Of a DNA stretch of 5,444 nucleotides, positions 1-4,034 are shown one piece after another. The position numbers and the translations under genes are program-made. Source of the DNA: Microcaldota archaeon (GTDB lineage Archaea; Micrarchaeota; Micrarchaeia; Norongarragalinales; UBA10210). The notes beneath the pieces are model-generated. The model was not told the DNA's origin and ran no database searches. It saw only the letters and a program-made list of their open reading frames with translations. How positions within the stretch are numbered: position 1 is the stretch's first letter; every line of letters starts with the position of its first letter. The stretch spans positions 8,855-14,298 of the forward strand of contig DUGE01000014.1 in assembly GCA_013331595.1 (NCBI GenBank). The letters are read 5' to 3'.

Positions 1-2
1 TT

Positions 3-269
3 GGAAAGGATCTTGAAAAAGTCGGGAATCCGGCCGCCATTGAAGTCCCGCAGGATGCCGGAAAAACTGGAAACGAAATTCCGCAGGCAAGCGAACCAAG
101 CCAAGCGAATGCGGTCGGGTGCGGGAACGTCTCGCAAAACCCTGTTGCAGGAATTACCGGCTGTTTCACTGGCGAAACCGCAGCCAATAACGCCGCCCTG
201 ATTTTGTTGAGCTTCACCGCGTTGGCTGGGGTATATTATGTTGCGAAACGCAGGGCCAAGCCGCAATGA
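3..269 (+). CDS. C-terminal end of a membrane-anchored surface protein (partial)
   Basis: This is the last 88 codons of a gene that starts before the window; the frame is open from base 3 to the TGA at 267-269. The peptide begins with a hydrophilic stretch rich in Pro, Gln, Asn and Ser (residues 1-50). A short Gly/Thr/Cys segment follows (GITGCFTGETA, 51-61). A hydrophobic helix comes next (about 64-80, AALILLSFTALAGVYYV), then a basic tail (AKRRAKPQ). A low-complexity stalk, one transmembrane helix and a positive cytoplasmic end is the usual layout of the C-terminal anchor of archaeal secreted or S-layer-associated proteins. Only the anchor is visible, so the function of the missing ectodomain is unknown. 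The overlapping frame-1 reading (1-201) is Arg/Lys-rich with no recognisable structure and is judged a shadow. The stop codon overlaps an ATG (ATGA at 266-269) in frame with the next gene. Confidence 0.72.
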   Translation, partial: GKDLEKVGNPAAIEVPQDAGKTGNEIPQASEPSQANAVGCGNVSQNPVAGITGCFTGETAANNAALILLSFTALAGVYYVAKRRAKPQ

Positions 270-317
270 CAAACTCCGGCAAATCGCCCCCCACCCACTT
301 TTGGAAAAGCAAAAGGG

Positions 318-327
318 TTTTAAAAAA
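318..327 (+). promoter_or_regulatory. TATA-like box for the lipoprotein gene
   Basis: TTTTAAAAAA lies with its TTTTAAAA core centred about 25.5 bp before the ATG at 347. This is the archaeal TATA-box distance to a transcription start that would fall on the start codon itself. It supports a leaderless transcript and the choice of 347 over the upstream in-frame ATG at 266. Confidence 0.5.
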
Positions 328-346
328 GGCTGGAGTTATTCAACCT

Positions 347-562
347 ATGAAAACTTTTGCAGCCTTTGCACTATTGGTTTTGCTCAGCGTGGTTTTCGCC
401 GGCTGTGCTGAAAAAACGCAGTCGCCAGCGGCCACGCCGACGCCCTCCGCAGCTACAGGGGAAAATTCCGGGGACTTGACAGGCAATGCGATAGCGGAAC
501 CCAGCTTGGAAACGCCTTCAATCGGCGACACTGGCTTTGAAAACGCGCCAGTGGACGTTTAG
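347..562 (+). CDS. Small predicted lipoprotein
   Basis: From the ATG at 347 this encodes 71 residues. Residues 1-19 form a typical lipoprotein signal peptide: Met-Lys, then a hydrophobic core (FAALFALLVLLSVV-like), then a lipobox VFAGC with the lipidation cysteine at residue 20. The mature part is about 52 residues, rich in Ala, Pro, Thr, Ser, Gly and acidic residues. It has no predicted fold and looks like an unstructured, possibly glycosylated surface peptide tethered to the membrane. An in-frame ATG at 266 would add 27 polar, basic residues ahead of the signal peptide and overlap the previous stop as ATGA. That is less plausible for an exported protein, and the TATA-like box at 318-327 favours 347. 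The next gene starts 38 bp downstream and may share the transcript. No specific family is recognised. Confidence 0.7.
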   Translation: MKTFAAFALLVLLSVVFAGCAEKTQSPAATPTPSAATGENSGDLTGNAIAEPSLETPSIGDTGFENAPVDV

Positions 563-588
563 TTTCTTTCTGGGCTACTTGCCCGGCT

Positions 589-593
589 GGTGA
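589..593 (+). promoter_or_regulatory. Ribosome binding site GGTGA for the zinc-ribbon gene
   Basis: GGTGA lies 7 bases before the ATG at 601 and matches the complement of the archaeal 16S 3' end (core GGAGGTGATC). A Shine-Dalgarno site with no TATA box nearby suggests this gene is translated from a longer message, perhaps shared with the lipoprotein gene. Confidence 0.6.
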
Positions 594-600
594 ACTAACC

Positions 601-978
601 ATGATTATTACTAGAAAGTGCCTTGTTTGCGGAAAGCGCATGCGGATAAAAGTTGGTAAGAACCGCCGCTATGATGTTGGGCATTACTTTGGGAAGCTCA
701 AACTGCCAATTGAGGGGACAGGCGAGTGGAAAAAGACTGGGAAAATGAAGCTCGGGAAAAGCAGCCATGACGTAGTAAAATGGACAGGAAAAGAAAAGGA
801 AATTGAGTACTGGGAATGCAACGAGTGCTTTGAAGACGTTGGGCACCAAACTTGGCTTGAGGAAACGATAGAAAAACTTTACGGCGAACGATGCAAAGAT
901 TATGAAATGGGCTGCGCCTGCTGCCAGGCTTGGAGCGTCTGCGATACTATTAGAGACCACATCAACGGCGAATTGTGA
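601..978 (+). CDS. Cysteine-rich zinc-ribbon-like protein, function unknown
   Basis: This is a 125-residue soluble protein with no signal peptide or membrane segment. Two CxxC knuckles (C7-LV-C10 and C73-NE-C76) are placed as in a zinc ribbon, with about 62 residues between them. That insert is rich in Lys, Gly and Trp. A second cluster near the C-terminus (C98, C105, C107, C108, C114, with H120) could hold another metal ion or form disulfides. The first knuckle (KCLVCGKRM) resembles the start of many small archaeal zinc-binding proteins, but I do not recognise the family. A role in nucleic-acid or protein binding is inference from the metal-binding pattern alone. The ATG is supported by GGTGA 7 bases upstream. 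It lies between the lipoprotein gene and toxin-antitoxin module 1; the operator and promoter of that module start about 28 bp past its stop, so it is probably not part of the module. Confidence 0.72.
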   Translation: MIITRKCLVCGKRMRIKVGKNRRYDVGHYFGKLKLPIEGTGEWKKTGKMKLGKSSHDVVKWTGKEKEIEYWECNECFEDVGHQTWLEETIEKLYGERCKDYEMGCACCQAWSVCDTIRDHINGEL

Positions 979-1005
979 AAGCGCTCCAGTTTTGAAACAA
1001 AACAA

Positions 1006-1012
1006 TTATATA
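1006..1012 (+). promoter_or_regulatory. TATA box of toxin-antitoxin module 1
   Basis: TTATATA is centred 27 bp before the ATG at 1036. No Shine-Dalgarno site lies before that ATG, so transcription probably starts at or next to the start codon. The box is partly covered by the left arm of the inverted repeat at 1008-1033. Confidence 0.6.
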
Positions 1013-1033
1013 CAACAGTATAACATTGTATAT
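1008..1033. promoter_or_regulatory. Palindromic operator over the module 1 promoter
   Basis: Perfect 8-bp arms ATATACAA (1008-1015) and TTGTATAT (1026-1033) flank a 10-bp spacer with a symmetric TATA at its exact centre (1019-1022). The whole element is a 26-bp dyad centred at 1020.5. It covers the 3' part of the TATA box and the probable transcription start of the PIN gene. Toxin-antitoxin operons are usually repressed by the antitoxin or the toxin-antitoxin complex at such sites. The antitoxin here has two possible DNA-binding regions (a ribbon-helix-helix-like N-terminus and an HTH) that could read the dyad. Binding itself is inference. Confidence 0.6.
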
Positions 1034-1035
1034 TT

Positions 1036-1515
1036 ATGGTTAAACTCGTGTTAGATGCCGACGGGGCGATTAAACTCGCAAGGGCGGGAGTCCTGAAGCA
1101 TCTTGCAGGTTTTGCCAAGTGTTTTATGCCCAAACAAACTTACCAAGAGGTTCTGAGGGGTAAAGAGAAGATGTACGACGATGCGTTCATTATAGAAGAA
1201 TTAGCCGAGAATAAAGAAATCAATGTGATAGACGTTAAGGCTGAAGAAAGGATTGGCCTTGGCCCTGGAGAATCTGCAGCTTTCGTATTGTTTCAAAAGT
1301 TGAAGGCAGACGCGATAGTAAGCGATGACAGGAAGTTTCTTGCTTTCTTGGAAGAAGAGGAAATCGCGTTCTTGACACCAACGCATGCAATTGTGCTTCT
1401 GGCAATCAAAAAGGCCGTTTCAAAGGAAGAGGCGTTAAAGTCCCTGGATAAAATAAGGCACTTGGTCCGGGAGCAAAATTACGATGAGGCAATAGGAATG
1501 ATTGGAGGCGAATAA
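1036..1515 (+). CDS. PIN-domain toxin (VapC-like, DUF3368/COG2405-type), module 1
   Basis: This is a 159-residue PIN-domain protein, probably a Mg2+-dependent endoribonuclease acting as the toxin of a two-gene module. The acidic active-site residues are all visible. D7 and D9 lie in the first strand (VLDADGAIKLARAG), E38 in TYQEVL, E79 in GLGPGESAA, and D97/D98 in VSDDRKF. The LGxGE...SDD pattern and the 159-residue length fit the PIN subfamily that pairs with UPF0175 antitoxins (the DUF3368/COG2405 type); that assignment comes from memory of the motifs. Residues 125-159 form a helical, charged extension. Its stop is 3 bp before the antitoxin start, and codons for G157-G158 supply the antitoxin's GGAGG site, so the two genes are translationally linked. 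The start is the ATG directly behind the TATA box, with no leader. Target RNA is unknown. Confidence 0.85.
   Translation: MVKLVLDADGAIKLARAGVLKHLAGFAKCFMPKQTYQEVLRGKEKMYDDAFIIEELAENKEINVIDVKAEERIGLGPGESAAFVLFQKLKADAIVSDDRKFLAFLEEEEIAFLTPTHAIVLLAIKKAVSKEEALKSLDKIRHLVREQNYDEAIGMIGGE
1504..1508 (+). promoter_or_regulatory. Ribosome binding site GGAGG for the module 1 antitoxin
   Basis: GGAGG lies 10 bases before the ATG at 1519, inside the last codons of the PIN gene. It is the strongest Shine-Dalgarno site in the window. It may help make more antitoxin than toxin, since the toxin start has no such site. Confidence 0.7.
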
Positions 1516-1518
1516 AAA

Positions 1519-1824
1519 ATGGAAACAGTTTCTTACCCATTGAGAATACCTGAAGAGATTTTGGCGTTAGCTAAGCTGCGTGCAAAGGAAGAATATCTCG
1601 ATCAGTCGACGGCACTTAGGCAGATGCTTTACTTGGGGGCAGAGGACTACGTTCTTAGCTTGGTTGAAACAGGCAGGATTTCCGTCGGGCGTGCTGCAGA
1701 ACTGCTTAAGACGTCAGTCCAAGACATACATCGCTTGGCGGAAAAGCACGGAATGAGGATTGGGGCGACAGGCGAGCAGCAAAAGAAAAGCCGTTTAACC
1801 CTAAACAGGCTATCCCGAAAATAA
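1519..1824 (+). CDS. UPF0175/COG2886-like antitoxin, module 1
   Basis: This is a 101-residue predicted DNA-binding antitoxin that should neutralise the PIN protein encoded just upstream. Residues 4-45 look like a ribbon-helix-helix unit: a short strand (SYPLRIP) followed by two helices, the second starting at DQSTALRQML. Residues 50-80 (TGRISVGRAAELLKTSVQDI, then HRLAEKHGM) are the helix-turn-helix hallmark of UPF0175 proteins (PF03683, COG2886). The last 20 residues are basic and probably disordered, a likely toxin-contacting or DNA-contacting tail. The start codon is fixed by GGAGG 10 bases upstream. In most type II modules the antitoxin gene comes first; here it comes second, an order also known for PIN pairs of this family. 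It probably represses its own operon at the dyad at 1008-1033. Confidence 0.82.
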   Translation: METVSYPLRIPEEILALAKLRAKEEYLDQSTALRQMLYLGAEDYVLSLVETGRISVGRAAELLKTSVQDIHRLAEKHGMRIGATGEQQKKSRLTLNRLSRK

Positions 1825-1834
1825 TTTTGCAAAA
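1825..1834. terminator. Possible bidirectional terminator between the convergent modules
   Basis: TTTTGCAAAA is a perfect 10-bp palindrome directly after the antitoxin stop codon. It gives a T4 run on either strand, and a second GCAAAAT at 1867-1873 pairs with ATTTTGC at 1824-1830. Archaeal termination relies on short T-runs, so this could end both module 1 and the leftward PIN gene. T4 is weak, so the call is tentative. The rest of the 63-bp gap shows nothing else. Confidence 0.25.
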
Positions 1835-1887
1835 CTGCTGCCTATTCACTGCATTAGGGAACACCGGCAAAATGCTTGCACTAGAAC

Positions 1888-2287
1888 CTAGAGGTTTAAT
1901 TTTTCCAATAAATTTTCAGGCTTGAGTACCGCGATAGTCCGGAAAGTTTTCAATTCCAAAACACCCGGATCGTATGAGGCGATATATTCCGCCTTTGCTT
2001 CCAACGCGCATTCGAAAAGCTTGTCGTCGGAAGGGTCTCTTTTAACTGCAACGATTTTTTTTCGTTGGCGAGACAACCAAGCTTGCCGCCAAATAAGCCT
2101 CGATTATTGTTCCGCTGTCCAGTTTTGGAAAGTCGCGCCTGAGCACTCGCTCAAGCTCTTCCACTAATTCGAAAGAAGTTGCAAGCTTGACCTCCGCACC
2201 AAGGGCGAGCTGCAAAAGCCGGCGTGAAGGGCCGTTTGCAAGCGTTGCTGCTATGACCACATTAGTGTCAAGCACAATCGTATGCAA
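1888..2287 (-). pseudogene. Frameshifted PIN-domain toxin (TIGR00305/COG1569-type VapC), module 2
   Basis: Two overlapping reading frames together encode one PIN protein. Frame 1 runs from TTG 2287 and holds D7 in VLDTNVVIA and E44 in ELVEELERVL, then stops at a TAA soon after a run of eight A (2062-2055, minus strand). The frame after the run continues IVAVKRDPSDDKLFECAL, then AKAEYIASYDPGVLELKTF, carrying the remaining acidic residues, and ends at TAG 1890-1888. With seven A instead of eight the product would be 132 residues with D7, E44, D88 and D106. That is the right length and motif order for the TIGR00305/COG1569 family of PIN toxins. Because the downstream half is fully conserved, the shift is either a sequencing or assembly error, a very recent mutation, or slippage at the homopolymer. 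The TTG start has GGAG 6 bases upstream and begins one base after the antitoxin stop. As written, the frame-1 product (81 residues) lacks half the active site and should be inactive. Confidence 0.8.
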
Positions 2288-2288
2288 G

Positions 2289-2564
2289 CTAGTCTCCTTT
2301 CTTGCCCTTCGAAATCAGCCGCACAACGTCTTCGTCGCTTCTTACTGCATGGAGCTTGGCCCACTCGTCGCCCTTCCTGAAAACCTCATTCCATAGTTGC
2401 TTGGCTGAAGGCATGCGCAAGCGCTGCATTACGAGGGCGCTCCCTATCCGCGCAAACACGAGTTTCGAGCCGGGAGAAAGTCGCAGCTCCCGCCTGAACT
2501 TCTCGGGAATAACCACCTGCCCCTTGCTTGAAACCGTAGTCTCTGCCACTTCCATCCAAACCAC
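2289..2564 (-). CDS. AbrB/SpoVT-type antitoxin (VapB-like), module 2
   Basis: This is a 91-residue antitoxin with an N-terminal SpoVT/AbrB swapped-hairpin DNA-binding domain. Residues 9-50 carry the family signature TTVSSKGQVVIPEKFRREL followed by LSPGSKLVFAR and a final strand ALVMQRL. Residues 51-91 are charged and helical and probably wrap the PIN toxin encoded next. Two starts are possible. GTG 2564 lies 25.5 bp behind the TATA-box centre and would be leaderless, as for other first genes here. ATG 2555 is three codons shorter, with only a weak GGTG before it. I use GTG 2564. The stop codon is one base from the toxin start, so the pair is a tight operon. It probably binds the inverted repeat at 2567-2589 and represses itself. 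Confidence 0.83.
   Translation of the reverse strand: MVWMEVAETTVSSKGQVVIPEKFRRELRLSPGSKLVFARIGSALVMQRLRMPSAKQLWNEVFRKGDEWAKLHAVRSDEDVVRLISKGKKGD
2294..2297 (-). promoter_or_regulatory. Ribosome binding site GGAG for the module 2 toxin
   Basis: GGAG (in AAAGGAGAC) lies 6 bases before the TTG at 2287, overlapping the last codons of the antitoxin gene. It supports the unusual TTG start; no ATG or GTG lies nearby in this frame. Confidence 0.6.
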
Positions 2565-2566
2565 CG

Positions 2567-2589
2567 AATAAGAGTAATACTTTCTTATT
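2567..2589. promoter_or_regulatory. Inverted-repeat operator over the module 2 promoter
   Basis: Seven-bp arms AATAAGA (2567-2573) and TCTTATT (2583-2589) enclose a second small palindrome AGTAATACT (2573-2581), offset by one base. The element sits between the TATA box, which it overlaps by 4 bp, and the antitoxin start. That is where an AbrB-type repressor would block transcription. Binding is inferred from position and symmetry. Confidence 0.45.
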
Positions 2590-2593
2590 TAAA
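2586..2593 (-). promoter_or_regulatory. TATA box of toxin-antitoxin module 2
   Basis: On the minus strand TTTAAATA, preceded by further T residues, is centred at 2589.5. That is 25.5 bp from the GTG at 2564, which predicts transcription starting at or very near the start codon. Confidence 0.5.
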
Positions 2594-2664
2594 AAAATCC
2601 TGCGGTTGCTCACATGGAATAGTTTTTCAAGCCATCAGAGTTCATTCCAGGCAAAAGCCCGAAT

Positions 2665-2679
2665 AAAAAAGGAAAAAAA
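2665..2679 (-). terminator. Oligo-T terminator of the coiled-coil gene
   Basis: Read on the minus strand, T7, CC and T6 follow within 20 bases of the TAG at 2686-2684. Two strong T-runs right after a gene are typical of intrinsic termination in archaea. The remaining bases 2604-2660, up to the module 2 promoter, show no gene. Confidence 0.6.
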
Positions 2680-2683
2680 GAGC

Positions 2684-3829
2684 CTAGTTCTTTTTCGGCG
2701 CGTTTATCTCAAACGTGGCCGGTGCCGAAGAGCTTATTGAAATCTTCTGCTTCTGCGGAGTTTTCTGCGAAGGCGAATGCTTTACGGCTTTCTTGCGAGA
2801 GTGCCTTGCAGGTTTAGCCTTTTTTGAAGTTTTCGGTTTTGCGGCAGTAGCGCGGGAAACGGTTGCCTTTGCTATTTTCGCGCCGCCGAGAATGTTTATG
2901 CTGTTGGTCTTGAGTACGACTTGCTTTCCGCCTGCAACGCCCACGACCTTAGTCCTGGCCTTGCGCTTGGCCTTGCCTTTCTTTGCCGAAGGCTTTGCCT
3001 TGGCTACGCCCCTAATCCTGCTTAGGGCAGTGCGGAACGAGCCTTTCTCAACAACTTCATCCGAAAGATTGGTAATGCGCTTGCCTTGCTTGCGAATTGC
3101 CTTGCGCACTTTCTTGAAGTCCTCGAGCTTTTCCTCGAAAGCCTTGAACCTGCGGTTGAAATGCCTCGCTGAAGCCTTGCGGTCGTGCTCGACCTTGTTC
3201 ATCTTACTGCCCTGGTCTACGACCAGGTCGCCGAGGCTGTCGATTTGAGTTGCAAGAGAATCGATTTTCTGCGAGAGCGTTGAAGCTGGGGTTTGCCCTG
3301 CAATCTTTTCCTCTATTGAAAACTGGAGTTCGGCAATTTCCGAAAGCCTGCTTTTGAGGGTGGAAACCAAATCGTGGTTTTCCGTAATCAATTGCTTGAG
3401 CTCCTGCTCGCTCGAGGGAAGGCCGAGGACGGCCTGCTCCAAAGCGGTAATGCGGTCTGAAAGCCTCTGCTCTGAATCGTTAATCTTTGCATCAACTTCA
3501 CTGGAAGAAACGCCTGCCGGCTGTACTGGAACCGGTTGCATTGCGAGGCGCATTTGCTGGGGGTCTTCCTGCGAGGCCGTTGGCTGTGAAGCCTGGATTT
3601 GCTCTGCCTGCAGTTGCTTCAAGGCGTCCTTGAAGCCCTCTTCGTAAAAGCGTTTTCTCAAAAGCCTTACTTCGTTTATGATGTCACTGGAAAGTTCTTC
3701 AATTTCAGCCTCAAAATTTGCATTAGTCATGTTGCTCAACCTCTCCTGGTCTACGCTGACGTGCATTGTCCTGCCGACGTCGGAGATAGATTTTGCCGCA
3801 GCCTTCTTTTCGTCTTCAGTAACCAACAA
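2684..3829 (-). CDS. Coiled-coil protein with histone-H1-like basic tail
   Basis: This is a 381-residue protein that I do not assign to a family. Residues 1-80 are charged and helical (FEAEIEELSSDIINEVRLL, then RKRFYEEGFKDALKQLQ). Residues 80-108 are a Gln/Pro/Ser-rich linker. Residues 109-265 are heptad-rich coiled coil, with phrases such as SQKIDSLATQIDSLGDLV and FEEKLEDFKKVRKAIRKQ. From about 274 to 365 the chain is dominated by Lys, Ala, Arg, Ser and Pro (AKAKPSAKKGKAKRKARTK, AAKPKTSKKAKPARHSRKK), like the tails of histone H1 and bacterial H1-like proteins. A short less polar stretch interrupts it (295-318). There is no signal peptide or membrane helix. Nucleic-acid binding by the tail and oligomerisation by the coiled coil are inferences from composition. 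The start is one of two adjacent TTG codons (3829 or 3826); an in-frame TGA lies just upstream. GGTG at 3837-3834 is 7 bases from 3826 and 4 from 3829, so 3826 may be the true start. Confidence 0.8.
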   Translation of the reverse strand: MLVTEDEKKAAAKSISDVGRTMHVSVDQERLSNMTNANFEAEIEELSSDIINEVRLLRKRFYEEGFKDALKQLQAEQIQASQPTASQEDPQQMRLAMQPVPVQPAGVSSSEVDAKINDSEQRLSDRITALEQAVLGLPSSEQELKQLITENHDLVSTLKSRLSEIAELQFSIEEKIAGQTPASTLSQKIDSLATQIDSLGDLVVDQGSKMNKVEHDRKASARHFNRRFKAFEEKLEDFKKVRKAIRKQGKRITNLSDEVVEKGSFRTALSRIRGVAKAKPSAKKGKAKRKARTKVVGVAGGKQVVLKTNSINILGGAKIAKATVSRATAAKPKTSKKAKPARHSRKKAVKHSPSQKTPQKQKISISSSAPATFEINAPKKN

Positions 3830-3833
3830 ACCC

Positions 3834-3837
3834 CACC
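3834..3837 (-). promoter_or_regulatory. Ribosome binding site GGTG for the coiled-coil gene
   Basis: GAAGGTGGGG precedes the tandem TTG codons. Its GGTG core is 7 bases from the second TTG (3826) and 4 from the first (3829). The spacing favours the second and shows that this gene, unlike the leaderless ones, has a leader. Confidence 0.5.
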
Positions 3838-3880
3838 TTCAAACAATTAAAACTAACTGAAACAATATGCCCACAACCCC

Positions 3881-3887
3881 TTTTTAA
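3881..3887 (-). promoter_or_regulatory. TATA-like box for the coiled-coil gene
   Basis: TTAAAAA (in GCTTAAAAAGG, minus strand) would place transcription start near 3858. That gives a leader of about 30 bases containing the GGTG site. Confidence 0.4.
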
Positions 3888-4005
3888 GCTTTTCTAAACT
3901 AAAAAGTAGTAACAACATGAAGTGGGGGCTCGTTTGTTTTCAGACGTTTGAAGGACCCTGGAAGTTTTCGCTGTGCGGGAGAATAGCCGCCGGGCAATAA
4001 TAATG

Positions 4006-4012
4006 TTTATTT
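4006..4012 (+). promoter_or_regulatory. TATA-like box for the methyltransferase gene
   Basis: TTTATTT is centred 26 bp before the ATG at 4035. No Shine-Dalgarno site lies between, so a leaderless transcript is likely. The box is less canonical than those of the two toxin-antitoxin modules. Confidence 0.4.
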
Positions 4013-4034
4013 CCACCCAAGCACACACGAGTAC

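Noticed and set aside
1..201. Frame-1 ORF of 66 codons starting at TTG
   Set aside because: It overlaps the frame-3 reading, which has a clear stalk, transmembrane helix and basic tail. The frame-1 product is Arg/Lys/Pro-rich without structure and looks like a shadow.
595..1133. Minus-strand ORFs opposite the zinc-ribbon gene
   Set aside because: They lie antisense to a gene with good motifs and a ribosome site, have no start signals of their own, and show no recognisable domain.
1888..2076. The distal half of the PIN gene as an independent 62-residue protein from TTG 2076
   Set aside because: It has no ribosome site at 2076 and holds only the second half of a PIN active site; it is explained by the frameshift.
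1922..2571. Plus-strand ORFs opposite the module 2 genes
   Set aside because: The minus strand carries clear AbrB and PIN motifs with proper spacing; the plus-strand readings are shadows.
2615..2649. Inverted repeat TGGAAT ... ATTCCA as a hairpin terminator
   Set aside because: The arms are only 6 bp with a 23-base loop, and the better terminator signal is the T-tract at 2665-2679.
2715..3860. Plus-strand ORFs opposite the coiled-coil gene, including one of 177 codons
   Set aside because: They are Phe/Leu/Cys-rich readings of Lys/Glu-rich codons on the other strand, a typical artefact of that composition.
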